Source: Phytophthora quininea
Taxonomy: Eukaryota; Oomycota; Peronosporomycetes; Peronosporales; Peronosporaceae
Assembly: GCA_011947345.1 (NCBI GenBank)
Contig: JAAVTG010000675.1
Span: 283,354-347,353, forward strand
Direction: 5' to 3'
DNA: 64,000 nucleotides
Under the pieces are notes generated by a model. That model saw only the letters and a program-made list of their open reading frames with translations, was not told the origin of the DNA and searched no databases. A program made the translations under genes and the position numbers. Positions 21,017 to 31,927 of the stretch are shown one piece after another (position 1 is the first letter of the stretch; every line of letters starts with the position of its first letter).

Positions 21017-24000
21017 CTACATTGCCCCTGTGTGCCGTCGTGCACCAGCCAACGGCGATGGTGAAGTAGTTGCAGTCGTCGCGGGTACGTCCGTTACCGA
21101 GTAGGAAGGTTTGAGCGTCCAGCGGCGACCACGGCAGACCGCCATGTCTCGCAGCACATGGCGGAACACGAGCTTGTCTTTCGGCGCAACAACGTTGGCG
21201 AAATTCTCAAGAAGACGCTCGGTCGTCACACCCGTAGCATTGGCGACCAGGAACGAGTGCAGTCGCTTGGCCATCTCGCCTGCAGTCAGTGTCGCTGGGA
21301 CTGGAGACTGCGACGGTCCTGATGCTGAAGCCCGCGGTCGGTTCTGAACTACTTGAGCAGCGACGCCATCGCGTCTCTGCTTGATCTTGACGAGCATCTC
21401 ACGCGACGAAAGTCCGCCTCGACCTCGGCCTCGACCACGGCCTCTCACACTTCCCTTGCCTCGACCTCGTCCTTCAGGTTGCTGTCTCCGTTGGGACGGA
21501 TCTCCTGCAGCACCCGAACGACCCGTCCACGTTGGTGTGAAGATGGTTTCGCGTTGCTGGCGAACGAGGGCACCAGAAGCACGGAGCGCACTAAGAGCGC
21601 CCTGAGCAATCTTTGTCGCCTCCATCTCGACCAAATCTACCTCTTGGTTCTGCACTCCGTCAGACTCGACGGCCGAATGGTCGAACACACCGCGAACGTC
21701 GCCGCCGTCAAACAACTGCTTCAGCACAGCGTCATTGTCTCCTTCATCACCGTCCTGCTGAGTTGGCGCTTCCCCATTTGCTGCCTCTTCCTCGCCGTCT
21801 TCTAGTTCTTTTGACTGCTCGTCAGGCCTCTCGACATTGCCAGCAACAAACAGTTCGTTTGTCTCTGCAACGCCGTCTTCCTCTTCCTTCTCGTCCGCAA
21901 GAACGAAGAGATCTCGAAGCGAGTGTTTGTTGAAGCAGCGCTTCCGTTTGGCGTCGTGCAAGACCTTGCTGGTCAGGTACTGCTTGAAGATTTGGCGGTG
22001 GTAGATCTTCTCCTCAATTGTGCCAGCCGTGACCAAACGGTACACTGTCACGGGCTTCTGCTGGCCAATTCGCCACGCGCGCTCACGTGCCTGCACATCG
22101 GTCGATGGATTCCAATCCGGATCAAACACCACGACGCGATCAGCTCCAACGAGGTTGACACCAATGCCACCAGCGCGAGTAGTCAACAAGAAGGCGAAAA
22201 GGTCGCTGTCCGGTGCATTGAAAGCATCTAGCCGCGTTTGGCGCTCCGCTACGCCTGTCGTGCCATCGAGACGGCAGTAGGCGTGGCCGAGTCTTGACAT
22301 GAAGCTCTCCAAAATGTCTAACATGCTGCGCGTTTGGGTGAAGATTAACACACGGTGGCCCTGTGTCTTCCACAGCTCCAACACTTTTTGCAGCACTACC
22401 ATCTTGCCACTGGCGGACGCAGCTCCGTAATATACCTCCTCCCCCTTTCCTCTGCAGCTTCGTCTAGGAACGTCGACATATTACTGAAACCTTCATCTTG
22501 GTCCATATCTGCTTCTTCTTCACTATTAGGTTGATATTTCTTATCAGCGAGCCGACCATCATCAAACGAAGACAGCAGGTCTGGATGGTTGCAAATGTGC
22601 CGAAGCACTGAGATGGCCCGGAACGGCCGAATGTCACGGCGCAGCACTGACGAAACTTCAGATGAGGCCAAAATCGTTTGTAGAGAGTGCGTTGCCGCTT
22701 CGTGAGTCGGCAGAAGATAATCTGCTCTCGTTTGCCAGGTAGCAGCGCATTGGTCGTAGAATCACCACCATTCGTAAGCACCTCCTGCTTGGTCCGACGA
22801 AGCAAGAACGGTTGGATGAGATCCTTCAGTGCCAACGCGCACTTATAAGCCATTAGGACCTGCATCTTGTTCGCTGTAGCGTACCCTCCAGCACGAATGG
22901 GCAACACAAACTCGTCGTCGAAGGTCGGCAGCGTTCCTAAACGACCCGGGTACACAAAGTCGAAGAGAGACCAAAGTTCGCGTAGTCGATTTTGGATGGG
23001 AGTGCCCGACAGGATAATGCGATGTACCGTGCGAAGCTGCTTGCAGGCCAGCGTTGTTTCGGCGTCCGGGTTACGAATGCGATGGCCTTCGTCCAGTACG
23101 ACGTAATCCCACTCGCGTGTCAGGAACAAACTCTGGTACTGACGGACGTTTTCGTACGTGCTAATGACCACACCTCCGCCCATTGGAATGTCCTCCCGCA
23201 TGCCTCTGTATCCAAAGTCAGCTCCATCGTCCGAGTCCTCGTTCTCAAAGCTAAAGACCTCTTCAATCAATTGAGCGTAGCAGTCCGCCGAAAAGGACGT
23301 ATTGACGCCTGTTCCAGACGCATGCAACAGCACGACGCGCATCCAGGGCACCCACTTGTGCAGTTCACGCACCCACTGCAGCAGCACCGACGCTGGACAC
23401 ACCAGCAGCACAGACCTCAAGCGCTTGGCCCGATGTAGCGAGCCTAGAAAAGCAGCCAGCTGCACCGTTTTCCCCAGTCCCATGTCGTCTCCTAAGATGC
23501 CACCCACTCCTCGTTCGTGCAGCCCATGTAGCCACTCGAGACACTCTCTTTGGTGTGGCAGCAGCTGCGTCAGCGCATAGCTCGGTACTAACAGTCCCGA
23601 CCGAGTCTCGGTGATGTCCCACGGCGTGTAGTACTTTGGTCCTGCGTCGTCGTCCTGCTGCTTTGCTTCTTCCTCCTCAACTTCTTCTTCTTCTGTTCTT
23701 GGTTTGTGGTAGAAAGTGGCTCGTGCTTCGTCCACAGAGTCCTGCAGCTCTCGACGGAGCTCGTGCAGCCGTCGACGGTAAAGGTCCTCGCTACCGTCGT
23801 CCGCCCAGGTGGCTGCCGCCGCCTTGCGGCCTCTTTTGGGGCTCTGTGTATTGTGTGATGGTGATGGTTCCTCCCTTCTCTCTACTGCATTGGCTTTGAC
23901 TTTCTTGCGTCGGTCGCCGCCCCGTACCAATCGCTTGCGCTTGGCCTTACCGTTTGCTTGTTTTTGGCTCTCTTCCGGCCTGGCGAGTAGTCCGAGTCGC

Positions 24001-24115
24001 TGTCGGCAGAACAAGAAGAAGACGGAGCAAAGTCAGACACGTCCGAAGGCGGCGGCGTTGCGTCAGCGTCGACGTGAGAGACTGCAGGAGGAGATGGAGG
24101 TGGAGCAGAAGCCAT
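21017..24115 (-). CDS. ERCC6: SNF2-family remodeller, CSB/ERCC6 (Rad26) type
   Basis: About 1,030 residues. The SNF2 helicase motifs are seen in order: '[20 protein letters not shown]' (Walker A), '[16 protein letters not shown]', '[13 protein letters not shown]' (DEGH box), '[15 protein letters not shown]', '[17 protein letters not shown]', '[17 protein letters not shown]' and '[16 protein letters not shown]'. After the helicase comes '[20 protein letters not shown]', typical of CSB, and a C-terminal winged-helix-like end ('[19 protein letters not shown]') as in CSB. It acts in transcription-coupled nucleotide excision repair at stalled RNA polymerase II. Three single-base deletions shift the frame, near 23955, 22690 and 22430. 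The acidic Ser-rich N terminus starts at ATG 24115. Confidence 0.9.
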
Positions 24116-24234
24116 CAGCTTCGAGTGTATTTATTGCGAAGTGCAGTGACAAGTTGCCTCTTTTCTGATCGACTACCCGCCATTTTTGCCTCTGCAGTCG
24201 AAATCTGGCGGGAATGCTGCACAAGCTCTCAATC

Positions 24235-25405
24235 TCATAGCAAGAAGGCGGTCGTCATGACTACCAACAGGGCGAAGAAGTAGGGAACGATCCTGGCGCC
24301 GTCATTGCCTACAACAGCAGAAGATGAATCGGTCGACGTGTCACGAGGGGACTCAGACGAGTTCGACGTACCTGCAGTGCCGGAGGGCGCTGCGCCACCT
24401 CCGTTGAGCGTGCCGGCGGGGGACACACTCACATCGTTGGTCATGTTGATACCGACGGAGATCCACGCCAGCAGTCCGTCCTCCACCGAGTCTCCCAGCA
24501 AAACGTACTGCACGACCGGATCAAATGTGACCGCAGCCGACCGCACCAGACTGCGGTCGTCTGCGTTCAACGTGACTGGGTTGGTGTTGGCAGCGTAGAC
24601 GCCAGTGTTCTGCACCTCGGTGATCAAGCTCTGATCGGAAAAGAGCTGCCCCACGTGCGAGATGCGGCCACCCGAATACGTGGCGTTGTTGACGGTACCT
24701 TCGGTGTGGGTCATGATGTGGATGTGCGTAGTGCGGCCCGAGTACAAGCCCGGGAACTTGGTAGTGAAGGAGACGAAGCCGTCCGAGTCGGTTGGCGACA
24801 GCCCACGGTGGTAGGTAGTGGCGACGTTGGTGGGGTCGTCCGAGTTCCCGTTCGTGTCGGCGACCACCCCGGAGTACATCCCGCTGGCGTTGGGGTGCCA
24901 GACGTCGATGTACAGGTTGTCTACCGGAGAGCAGTTGTTGACGTCGATAAATTGCAGATCCTAGTACAGGTCGATGCCCGGTTGGTCTTCACGGATGTCC
25001 GTGCGAATGAGTTCCCCGCCACGTAGTACGGGCCCTCGATCACTTCCGGCTCCAGCAGACACGCCGAAGTATTGCCGAAGACTTCGCTTGGGTCCGTGCT
25101 GTTCGAGAGCCCGTGCGATTGGACTCGTGGTTAGTCGCCAGAACGGTGTCGACGTCGAGCCGGCGGCGCCTGGAGTGGTTGTCCAACAAGGCCAGACGGT
25201 GGTTAATCGCCTTCTCCTGGAGCTGTCGCCCCGCATCCGAGTTGACGCATTCCGCCAGGTGTCGTCTTCCATTTTCCACAAAGAGCTTCTGTGAGCCGCG
25301 TTGCTCGGCCGTCAAGGTGTGACCTCCAGGGTGAGCTGCTGTCAATTCGGACAGCACCACTGTGGCAACACTGGCGAGGGAGATCCATCGAGTGAAGCGA
25401 GGCAT
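24235..25405 (-). CDS. Secreted intradiol-dioxygenase-like protein, copy 1
   Basis: ATG 25405 starts a signal peptide ('MPRFTRWISLASVATVVLSE'). The dioxygenase fold follows: 'VIEGPYYVAG', 'GELIRTDIREDQPGIDLY', 'PGLYSGRTTHIHIMTHTEG' and 'GRISHVGQLFSDQSLI'. The Tyr of 'LYSGR' and the H-I-H are the expected iron ligands of protocatechuate-3,4-dioxygenase-type enzymes, which cleave catechol rings. A Ser/Thr-rich tail and a terminal hydrophobic stretch ('YFFALLVVMTTAFLL') suggest a GPI anchor. Lesions: one-base deletions near 25105 and 25020 (G run), and an in-frame TAG at about 24962-24964 where copy 2 has ATG ('IDLYMDLQFID'), which suggests real decay. A MITE lies about 250 bases upstream. Confidence 0.8.
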
Positions 25406-25654
25406 GGCTTGGGATGCTTGTGGTGCTTGTCGATTATGGTGGCGATTAAGAAATGAGGAATTCCGGCGGGCCGTCACCATCGTTTCCGCGGTCTGGGCAC
25501 ATGGTGCAGATCGTACTATCAGTAGGTATTTGTGAAGTCGCTACCGCATCAGTCTCAGTGAGATCCATGGATATACTGTGAGCCCCCGGTTCAGCTACCG
25601 ACATCTTGAGATCAGCTCTGGTCTGGACACGATCACAACACTGTCCAACTAATA

Positions 25655-26021
25655 GGGGAGTCGAAGATCCCAAAATGTGCTCAGTTTGAGGCGAGGTATC
25701 TGCTCAAACTTTGCGTTACTTCATCTTATTTCGCTGAAAGCCACCTCCGGAGATGGCTTATGGTGAAATGAGCAGCTCATTGGAGAAAGCTCATTTGAGG
25801 CTCATTTTTTACCCAAAATAAGACAAAAACGCCTGATACTTGCATCGTTTATTTCCTTTTTAGTGGTCTATGTGCGGTACTTGTCCCCGATACCTTGCAG
25901 CACATCGCAGTCAAACCGAGTCAAAAGCCAATCCCCGCTCAATTCCAGAGTAGTTTCTGCTCAGTTCTGGAGTCATTTTCTGCTTAGAATTCTGTGCTCA
26001 TTTCGTAAGGTTCGACTCCCC
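25655..26021. mobile_element. 367-bp MITE with TA target-site duplication
   Basis: The two ends are inverted copies: GGGGAGTCGAA at the left and TTCGACTCCCC at the right. Eleven bases are perfect and the similarity continues imperfectly to about 30 bases (AAATG.GC.CAG on both sides). TA flanks each side (25653-25654 and 26022-26023). No open frame of note lies inside. The TA duplication points to mobilisation by a Tc1/mariner/pogo-type transposase. Confidence 0.8.
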
Positions 26022-26327
26022 TAATGTTTGCACATGTGCACGGATGGTTTCAAGGTATCACTCACGGACAAAAATCGGAACAGCCCTTTCATCGGTACGA
26101 TACATTTGCTGTTTGAAGTGGTATTTTTGGACGCGAAAAGCTCACTCGTGAAATTGGTTCGAAGCCACACCAAAGGCACATATCGGTAGAGGAAGAAACG
26201 ACGTTGCCTCTCCCTTTGCCGCGCTCGAATTGAGCGAGAACTCAGCTCAGGAGCCTTCATTTTCCAACTCGCCAAGTCAGGGTCAAGTCCAGTCGAAGTC
26301 GAGTATTCAGCCGGTGCAAGTGCTACC

Positions 26328-27161
26328 ATGCCGTCCGAGCCTACACCTGCTCGCCGTCAAGATCGGACTAGCAAGTTCGAGAGGGCACTCAAGTACATGC
26401 GTGAAGAAGGAGTGTCGCTGTCTAGGGCAGGGGCCGCGTTTGGCGTTGCCAAGACATGCCTCCACAGGCGGGCTACGGGTGAAGTCGCGATTGACGCTCA
26501 CAAGGGGCGTCATGCTACTCTTTCTACACGTGATGAAGCCAGCATCATCGAGGTGATCCTGCTGCGGTCGAAACACGGGCTCTGCGTGACAGACAACGAG
26601 CTTCGAATCCTCGTGAGGCGTGTGGCAATCGAGAAACATGAAAGCGTTCCAGCCTCATTTCCCTCCAAGAAGTGGTCTCTTCGCTTAGTCGCGCGCCACA
26701 GAGACGTCATTACTCGAAAGCGATCCCAAATTCTCGATGCCAAGCGCTTCGATATGTCCACCGAGGAGCGCATTCGCGACTATCACGACAACTTACAAGA
26801 TGCCATGAAAGGCCTCGATGCCGCGCAAGTATGGAATCGCCAAAAAGTCGAGGATCGTGCCGTCAAAGCTCGAGAGAGACAGGAGAAGCGAGAAATGCGT
26901 GAACAAGCAGCTATTCTGAAGCAATTTGAGAAAAGAGAAAGCAACAGGAGAGAATAAAGAAGCAAACGACAAAGATCCCAACTTCAACTAGGTCAAGATC
27001 GCGAAAAGGTATCCGCCGACCCCAAGAACAAGTCACCGAATCGACAAACCCGCTAGGAGTTGCTCCACCAAACTTTGGCCAGGCCTACGACGTGTATGTC
27101 GCTCCATATTGCAGCGACGAAGTCCGGTGTCGAGTTCCTCCAGCGGTCACGCGCATCTAAA
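26328..27161 (+). pseudogene. Pogo-like transposase with the DDE core deleted
   Basis: The N terminus is a CENP-B/pogo-like DNA-binding part: 'KFERALKYMREEGVSLSRAG' with a helix-turn-helix, 'FPSKKWSLRLVARHRDVI' and 'DAKRFDMSTEERIRDYHDNL'. In intact relatives the catalytic DDE domain follows; here the text jumps straight from 'GLDAAQVWN' into the basic coiled C-terminal tail ('VKARERQEKREMREQAA'). The open frame from ATG 26328 stops at 26957; a one-base deletion there would let the tail run on to a stop at 27159. It cannot catalyse transposition, but could still bind DNA. The terminal repeats of this element were not found. Confidence 0.65.
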
Positions 27162-27730
27162 ATGTCATTTTAGCGCTCATTGTGATCGCTGAATCATCCG
27201 TCATGCACGCTGCTCCGTGATTTACACTTCCCTTTTGTATACTAACACACGTTGAAAACATACGTTCCGTTTTGTGTCCGCATTTTCAATCCTCCGCGAC
27301 TCGACAAAGCATCTTCATGCTCGCTTCAAGTTTGAATTACCTGTGAGCTTGATCTATCAAAGCGAAATCGCCATCAAGATAGTCATCGATCTCAGCTTTT
27401 CATTGGGACATCAATCGTGATTGTCCTCTACTTAGTTTTTAAATATGATCATTTTTATGTGTCAGCTCTTAGGTGTTCCGTTACGTGTCCCCGGGGATAC
27501 TTTAAGATGGATTATGGTGGAGATTGATGATGGGGTAGCTCTCCATTAATTTGGATTATGAGGGCTCGATTGTGATCGTCTGGCATTTAATCCTTCTAGC
27601 CCCACAATATACAGAATAAAGCTCCACACTTTGGCAGCCGCCATGGAAGCCAACACGATCACATCTCATTCTTCCCTGTCGCGAACAGACTTCCAACCAG
27701 CAAGACTAACCAAGCAGCGTCATCAAGGGC
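27162..27730. other. A+T-richer spacer, no gene seen
   Basis: It lies between the pogo-like remnant and the Fanzor gene, and probably includes the left end of the Fanzor element. I found no clear terminal inverted repeat matching the sequence after the Fanzor gene. Confidence 0.5.
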
Positions 27731-29548
27731 ATGCCGCCCAAGCGGCGGGCAGACCTCCAGCGGCAGGATGCCGGCGGTGACTCGGAAGGGCGCCCCGTCA
27801 AGCGCCGTCGCCCAGATATCACTGCGAAACATAGTGCCATCGTCGGCACTACCGTTGTTGCAGTGAAGGCGACAATGAACGCGTTTTCCTGGACGCTGGC
27901 AACGCAGTTACATCTCCCGTGGGATGAAATACTGTTCGACAAGGACAAGGCGACGTTGGAGGCGTATCTTCTTGCTAACATCCATGTGGCTCGGATGTGT
28001 GAGCTGGGACGACCTCTCGAACCGCTAGATCAACCATTCTTCTCACACTGCCTCGGGGCTGTGATGAATGGCGGCCCACCACGGTCTGGAGGCGACGAGC
28101 TGCGAGTATCTGTCCTACTATACAATCGGTGGCGAGGAGAACGTGTCCAGCGACCAACTAGCACCCATATCTCACACGGCTTCCAACAGTGTGCAAGCCG
28201 CCAAATGGCAGCCAATGCCAGCAACGCGGTGTGCGGCAACTTTTACCGTCGGTTCGACAAGCATGTCAAGCGCATCTATCAGTTCAATGGCAGCCAAGCC
28301 TACCGCTTCTTCAAAGCCGCTCTGTTGCCAGACCAGTACGGCGATAGAGACAGAAGAGTTGTTGAATGGCGAGCCAGGATCCCCCTAGGCCAACGGGTAT
28401 CTCGATGAGAAAGCCCACTTGCTTATGCCGCTGACGCACGAGTTTCTCACTGACATCGAGGAGCGCAACCAGCTAATTGAAGACAACCTCGAGGGCGAAG
28501 GCAATAAGGAAGAACTGGAGAGCCCGGAGTTTCAAAAGATTCGCGTCTTTTCTCTTCTTCCGTACAAGCGTGGGTTTCGGAGCTGCTACTTCAAGATGTG
28601 CTCTACGAGGCTTCATGCTCTGTTGAAGTGGGCCGGCGTTGCCGGCATCCCATCGCTGGCGGATTGGCATGACGTAGCTGACCAGTATTGGCGCGAGCCA
28701 TTCAAGATTGAAAAGTTCGAGACGCGGAGCCGAAAGTTTGCTGGTGAGATTCAAACTGACGGAAAGTACGTGAGTGTTATGCTGCGCAAACCCAAACGTT
28801 CCACCGCGCCGCAGGCCTTGTGTAAAGACGATTACGATGTGATGTGGGGTCTCGATCCAGGTCGCCGTGATCTGTTTGTCGCTACCAGCTCCGATGGCGA
28901 GAAGAAGTCGTGTTCATCTCGGGAATTCTACGAAGATGCCCGACACACTGCGAGCAACAAGACAATGAACTCGTGGAAGGAAAGTGACGCCGTCGTCAAG
29001 AGGGCATTCGCAACGATACCGTCCAAGAAGACAGCAGTCCTCGACAACCAAGAGACCTACACCAAGTTCGTCATTCCACGGCTCGACATTCTGCTCGGCT
29101 TCGAGCGACGCAAACCGTTCCGCAAACTACGCTTCCGACGATCATCTTTGCCAAGAAGAAACTCCGGGCGCTTTGTTTGCAGCTGGCTGCACGTGCTGGT
29201 GCAAGAACTCTGGTTGGCTTTAGCGATTAGAGCAACATCGACCTCGGCGGCCGCATCAAGCGCTGCCCCAAAGGCCCGGTCAAAGCATTCGAGGCGGAGC
29301 TGAAACGCTACTGCAGGGTCGAATCCATCGACGAGTTCAGAACCAGCAAACTCCATGCCGACTGCCACATCGAGCTCAACAAGCAGTTCTCTCTGCAACG
29401 CTGCCATGACGGCAGGACGCGAACTCGCAAGGCTTACTGTGTACTCCATTGTCCGAACAATGACTGTTTTGGTACTACTGTGAACTGCGACGACAATGCG
29501 TCTCGAAACATGCTACTTCTCCTGCAGTGCAAGCTGCAAGGTCTCTGA
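27731..29548 (+). CDS. Fanzor (eukaryotic TnpB homologue), RNA-guided nuclease, damaged copy
   Basis: The N terminus is rich in basic nuclear-localisation-like stretches ('MPPKRRADLQ', 'PVKRRRPD'). A central region follows ('QQCASRQMAANASNAVCGNF', 'DKHVKRIYQFNGSQAYRFFK'). The RuvC-I motif is 'WGLDPGRRDLFVA' (catalytic Asp codon 28854-28856). Later come 'FIFAKKKLRALCLQLAARAG'-like text, 'LVGFSD.SNIDLGG', 'RTSKLHADCHIEL', a Cys motif ('CVLHCPNNDC') and the RuvC-III motif 'VNCDDNASRNML', where the catalytic Asp is at 29489 and relatives have NRD. Fanzors are guided to DNA by a scaffold RNA encoded at the 3' end of the gene. Lesions: frame changes near 28400 and 29130, and a TAG at 29228-29230 where relatives have Trp. 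The stop is at 29546. Family assignment is strong; activity of this copy is doubtful. Confidence 0.85.
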
Positions 29549-29609
29549 CCGATCGCGTTCTGTCGTGGGATGAACCAAACCTCAAGTGTCCTCTGTGTGC
29601 CTTCGGGTG

Positions 29610-29706
29610 GCATCAGGATAGCCGGTGGTCTCCGGCATTAACCTGCTGATGCTATAGGAAAGGAGTAGCTACTAGCCCGTCCCGGATAGCGGGGGTAAAG
29701 GGGCTA
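29610..29706 (+). ncRNA. Candidate Fanzor guide-RNA scaffold (two hairpins)
   Basis: Sixty bases after the Fanzor stop, two stem-loops follow each other. Hairpin 1 (29610-29652): GCATCA pairs with TGATGC, and an inner stem GCCGG (29621-29625) pairs with CCGGC (29632-29636). Hairpin 2 (29673-29706): TAGCCC pairs with GGGCTA, and inside it CCCG (29681-29684) pairs with CGGG (29690-29693). In TnpB and Fanzor systems the guide RNA begins in the 3' end of the gene and ends at the element boundary, so the guide would start just after 29706. That role is an inference from position and structure only. Confidence 0.45.
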
Positions 29707-29780
29707 ATCGAAGTGCTGGAAATTGAGTGATATTATGATTGTTGTCGCAATATGCATGGCGAGCGGATGGGGGCTTGGAG

Positions 29781-30978
29781 TTATAGTAGCAGCAAGTGCA
29801 TCAGGGCAAGTACGATGGCGCAGGCCTGGCCGACGTACTGCCCGATCTTGACACCGTCATTGGCCGTGGTGGTCGCTAGGGTCGAGTTGGTTGTTGTCGA
29901 GTTGGTCGTTGTCGTCGTGGAAGTGGTCGTGGTCGTTGTCGTCGCGTTGGTGCTTGCGGTTGTCGAGTTTCCTGTACCGGAGCCTGCGTAGGTGCCAGCA
30001 ACCGAGACGCTGTAGTCATTGGACATGTCCACGCCCACTGAGATCCACGCCAGCAAGCCATCCGCCACGGTGTTGCCCAGCAGAACGTACTTAACGAACG
30101 GGTCAAAACTGCTGGCAGCCGATTGCTGCGCGATGTTATCGGCCGAGTTCAAGGTGACTTGAGCCTGGTTGTTCGCGTACACGCCAGTGGCCTGCACATT
30201 GGTGAGCAAGTCTTGGTCGAAGAAGAGCTGGCCAACGTGCGAAATGTGACCGCCCAAGTATCTGCCGTTGCTTGCAGTGCCGTTGTAGTGGGTCATGATG
30301 TGAATGTGGGTCGTGCGCGACGTGTAAAACCCCGGAACTTGGTCGTAAAGGAGACGAAACCGTTCGAATCGGTTGGCGATAGTCCGCGGAGGAAAGTGGC
30401 GTTGACGTTGGTGGCGTCGTTGGAATTGCCGTTGGTGCTGGCGACGACTCCCGAGTACACGCCGCTGGCGTTGGCGTGCCAGAAATCAACGTACATATTG
30501 CTCACGGGCTTGCAGGTGTTGGTGTCGATGAATTGCAGATCCATGTACAGGTCGATGCCTGGCTGCGTTTCACAGATGTCCGAGCGAATGAGCTCCCCGT
30601 CACGTAGTACGGACCTTCGGTGACTTTCGGCTCCAAGACGCACGTTGGCGTGCTCCCGAAGAGCGTGCTGGGATTGGTCGTTGCCGAAAGACCAGTGAGA
30701 CTTGACTTGTGGCTCGTAGTCATAGCGGCACTATCGAGGCGACGCGAGGCGTGATTGTTGAGCATCGCTAGGCGGCGAGTGATGGCCACCTCCTGCAGCC
30801 GTCGTGCGGTTTCCGAGTTGGCACAATTTCCCATCAAGCGTCTTCCGTGCTCGACTTGAAGCTTCCGGGCGACGATCTGCTCCTCAGTGAGGTGGTCATC
30901 GAAGTGAGCTGCTGCCAAGTCGGAGAGTGCGAGCGCGGCGACACCTGCGAACGCGATCCAACGGGAAATGCGAGTCAT
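29781..30978 (-). CDS. Secreted intradiol-dioxygenase-like protein, copy 2
   Basis: The start at ATG 30978 gives a signal peptide ('MTRISRWIAFAGVAALALSD'), followed by 'VTEGPYYVTG', 'GELIRSDICETQPGIDLYMD', 'FWHANASGVYSGVV' and 'FYTSRTTHIHIMTHYNGT'. Both His of H-I-H and the preceding Tyr, expected iron ligands, are present. The C-terminal part has a long Thr/Asn/Ser-rich linker (29880-29990) and a final hydrophobic stretch ('ACAIVLALMHLLLL'), as in GPI-anchored wall proteins. It is the closest relative of copy 1. Two one-base deletions, near 30600 (G run) and 30335, shift the frame. No substitution stop is seen, so the gene may be active. Confidence 0.82.
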
Positions 30979-31035
30979 TCTTGACCTGGTCGCTTGGCGG
31001 GTGATTGAGAAGTGAGCCACTTGTACGTGATGCAC

Positions 31036-31927
31036 TCATGCACAAGAACTGAAGCTGCTTGGGAACTAAATAGCAACGGAACCCCTGCGATTGTTCCTGG
31101 TCAGTTGAAGTGGATAAGAACGGCCTCGGATCTGAGGACACTAAACATAACTTCGATCATGGATCCGAAAAAGCACTGTGTCTGTTAGCCAAGTTTTTGC
31201 CCGATGTCTGGACGCCCTTCCCTGTCTTCAGTGTTGGTGAGCTTATCATCATCCACTAGTGGTAAAGCGTGGCTCGGAGTGGGCTTTAATTCGCCATTCT
31301 CGTTCTTGTCGTTGAAAACATTGCCTGTGGCATTGAGGGCAGTTGGGTTTTGCTATTTTCTTTCTTGTCACGTTGTCATTCTTGCTGAAATAGTTGAAAG
31401 CTACCATGTTGGAGGAAAGCTCGTCGACTTGTGGCCCAAGAGAGTGTTGTTATCGGTGCGGAGAACGCGCTGATATTTGGCATCAACTCTGTGAACGGCG
31501 GGGCTCATCATGTGGGTATACGGGGTGGCAGCAAAAATTAATGCCCCAGTCATGATGGCGAAAAGGCTCCAAGACTTGGTCACGCTGCTGGTCGCTTTGT
31601 CCGCAATGGTGTTGGGTGAAGATAGCGAAACGCAGAATGAAGTAACTTCGGAACAGGAATACTCGGTAAGGAAAGACAGTGTTCTATGTGGATAGCGCCA
31701 GGAATCAATTGATCGAACGGCAGCAACCCAGCCAGCACATGAGGAGCTTCAACCGCTTTGGTTATGCTAGGGGCGACCAAGGTGGCAGTTTGCTTCGGGT
31801 GTGATTTTGGAAGCATTTTCAAGTGTGGCGATCAAGAAACAATCGACATCACCCTATCAGATAAAGTGCTAAGAGATTCGATTCGTTCTTACGCAACGCC
31901 GCCGATGTTTGCTTCACGTTTGCTGGA
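31036..31927. other. Spacer between dioxygenase copies 2 and 3
   Basis: No supported gene. A short minus-strand frame (31401-31583) resembles an RXLR-effector N terminus but lacks an ATG at the right place; see findings. Confidence 0.5.

Noticed and set aside
27470..27730. Left terminal inverted repeat for the Fanzor element
   Set aside because: Only AGCCCC at about 27598 resembles the right end; too short to call.
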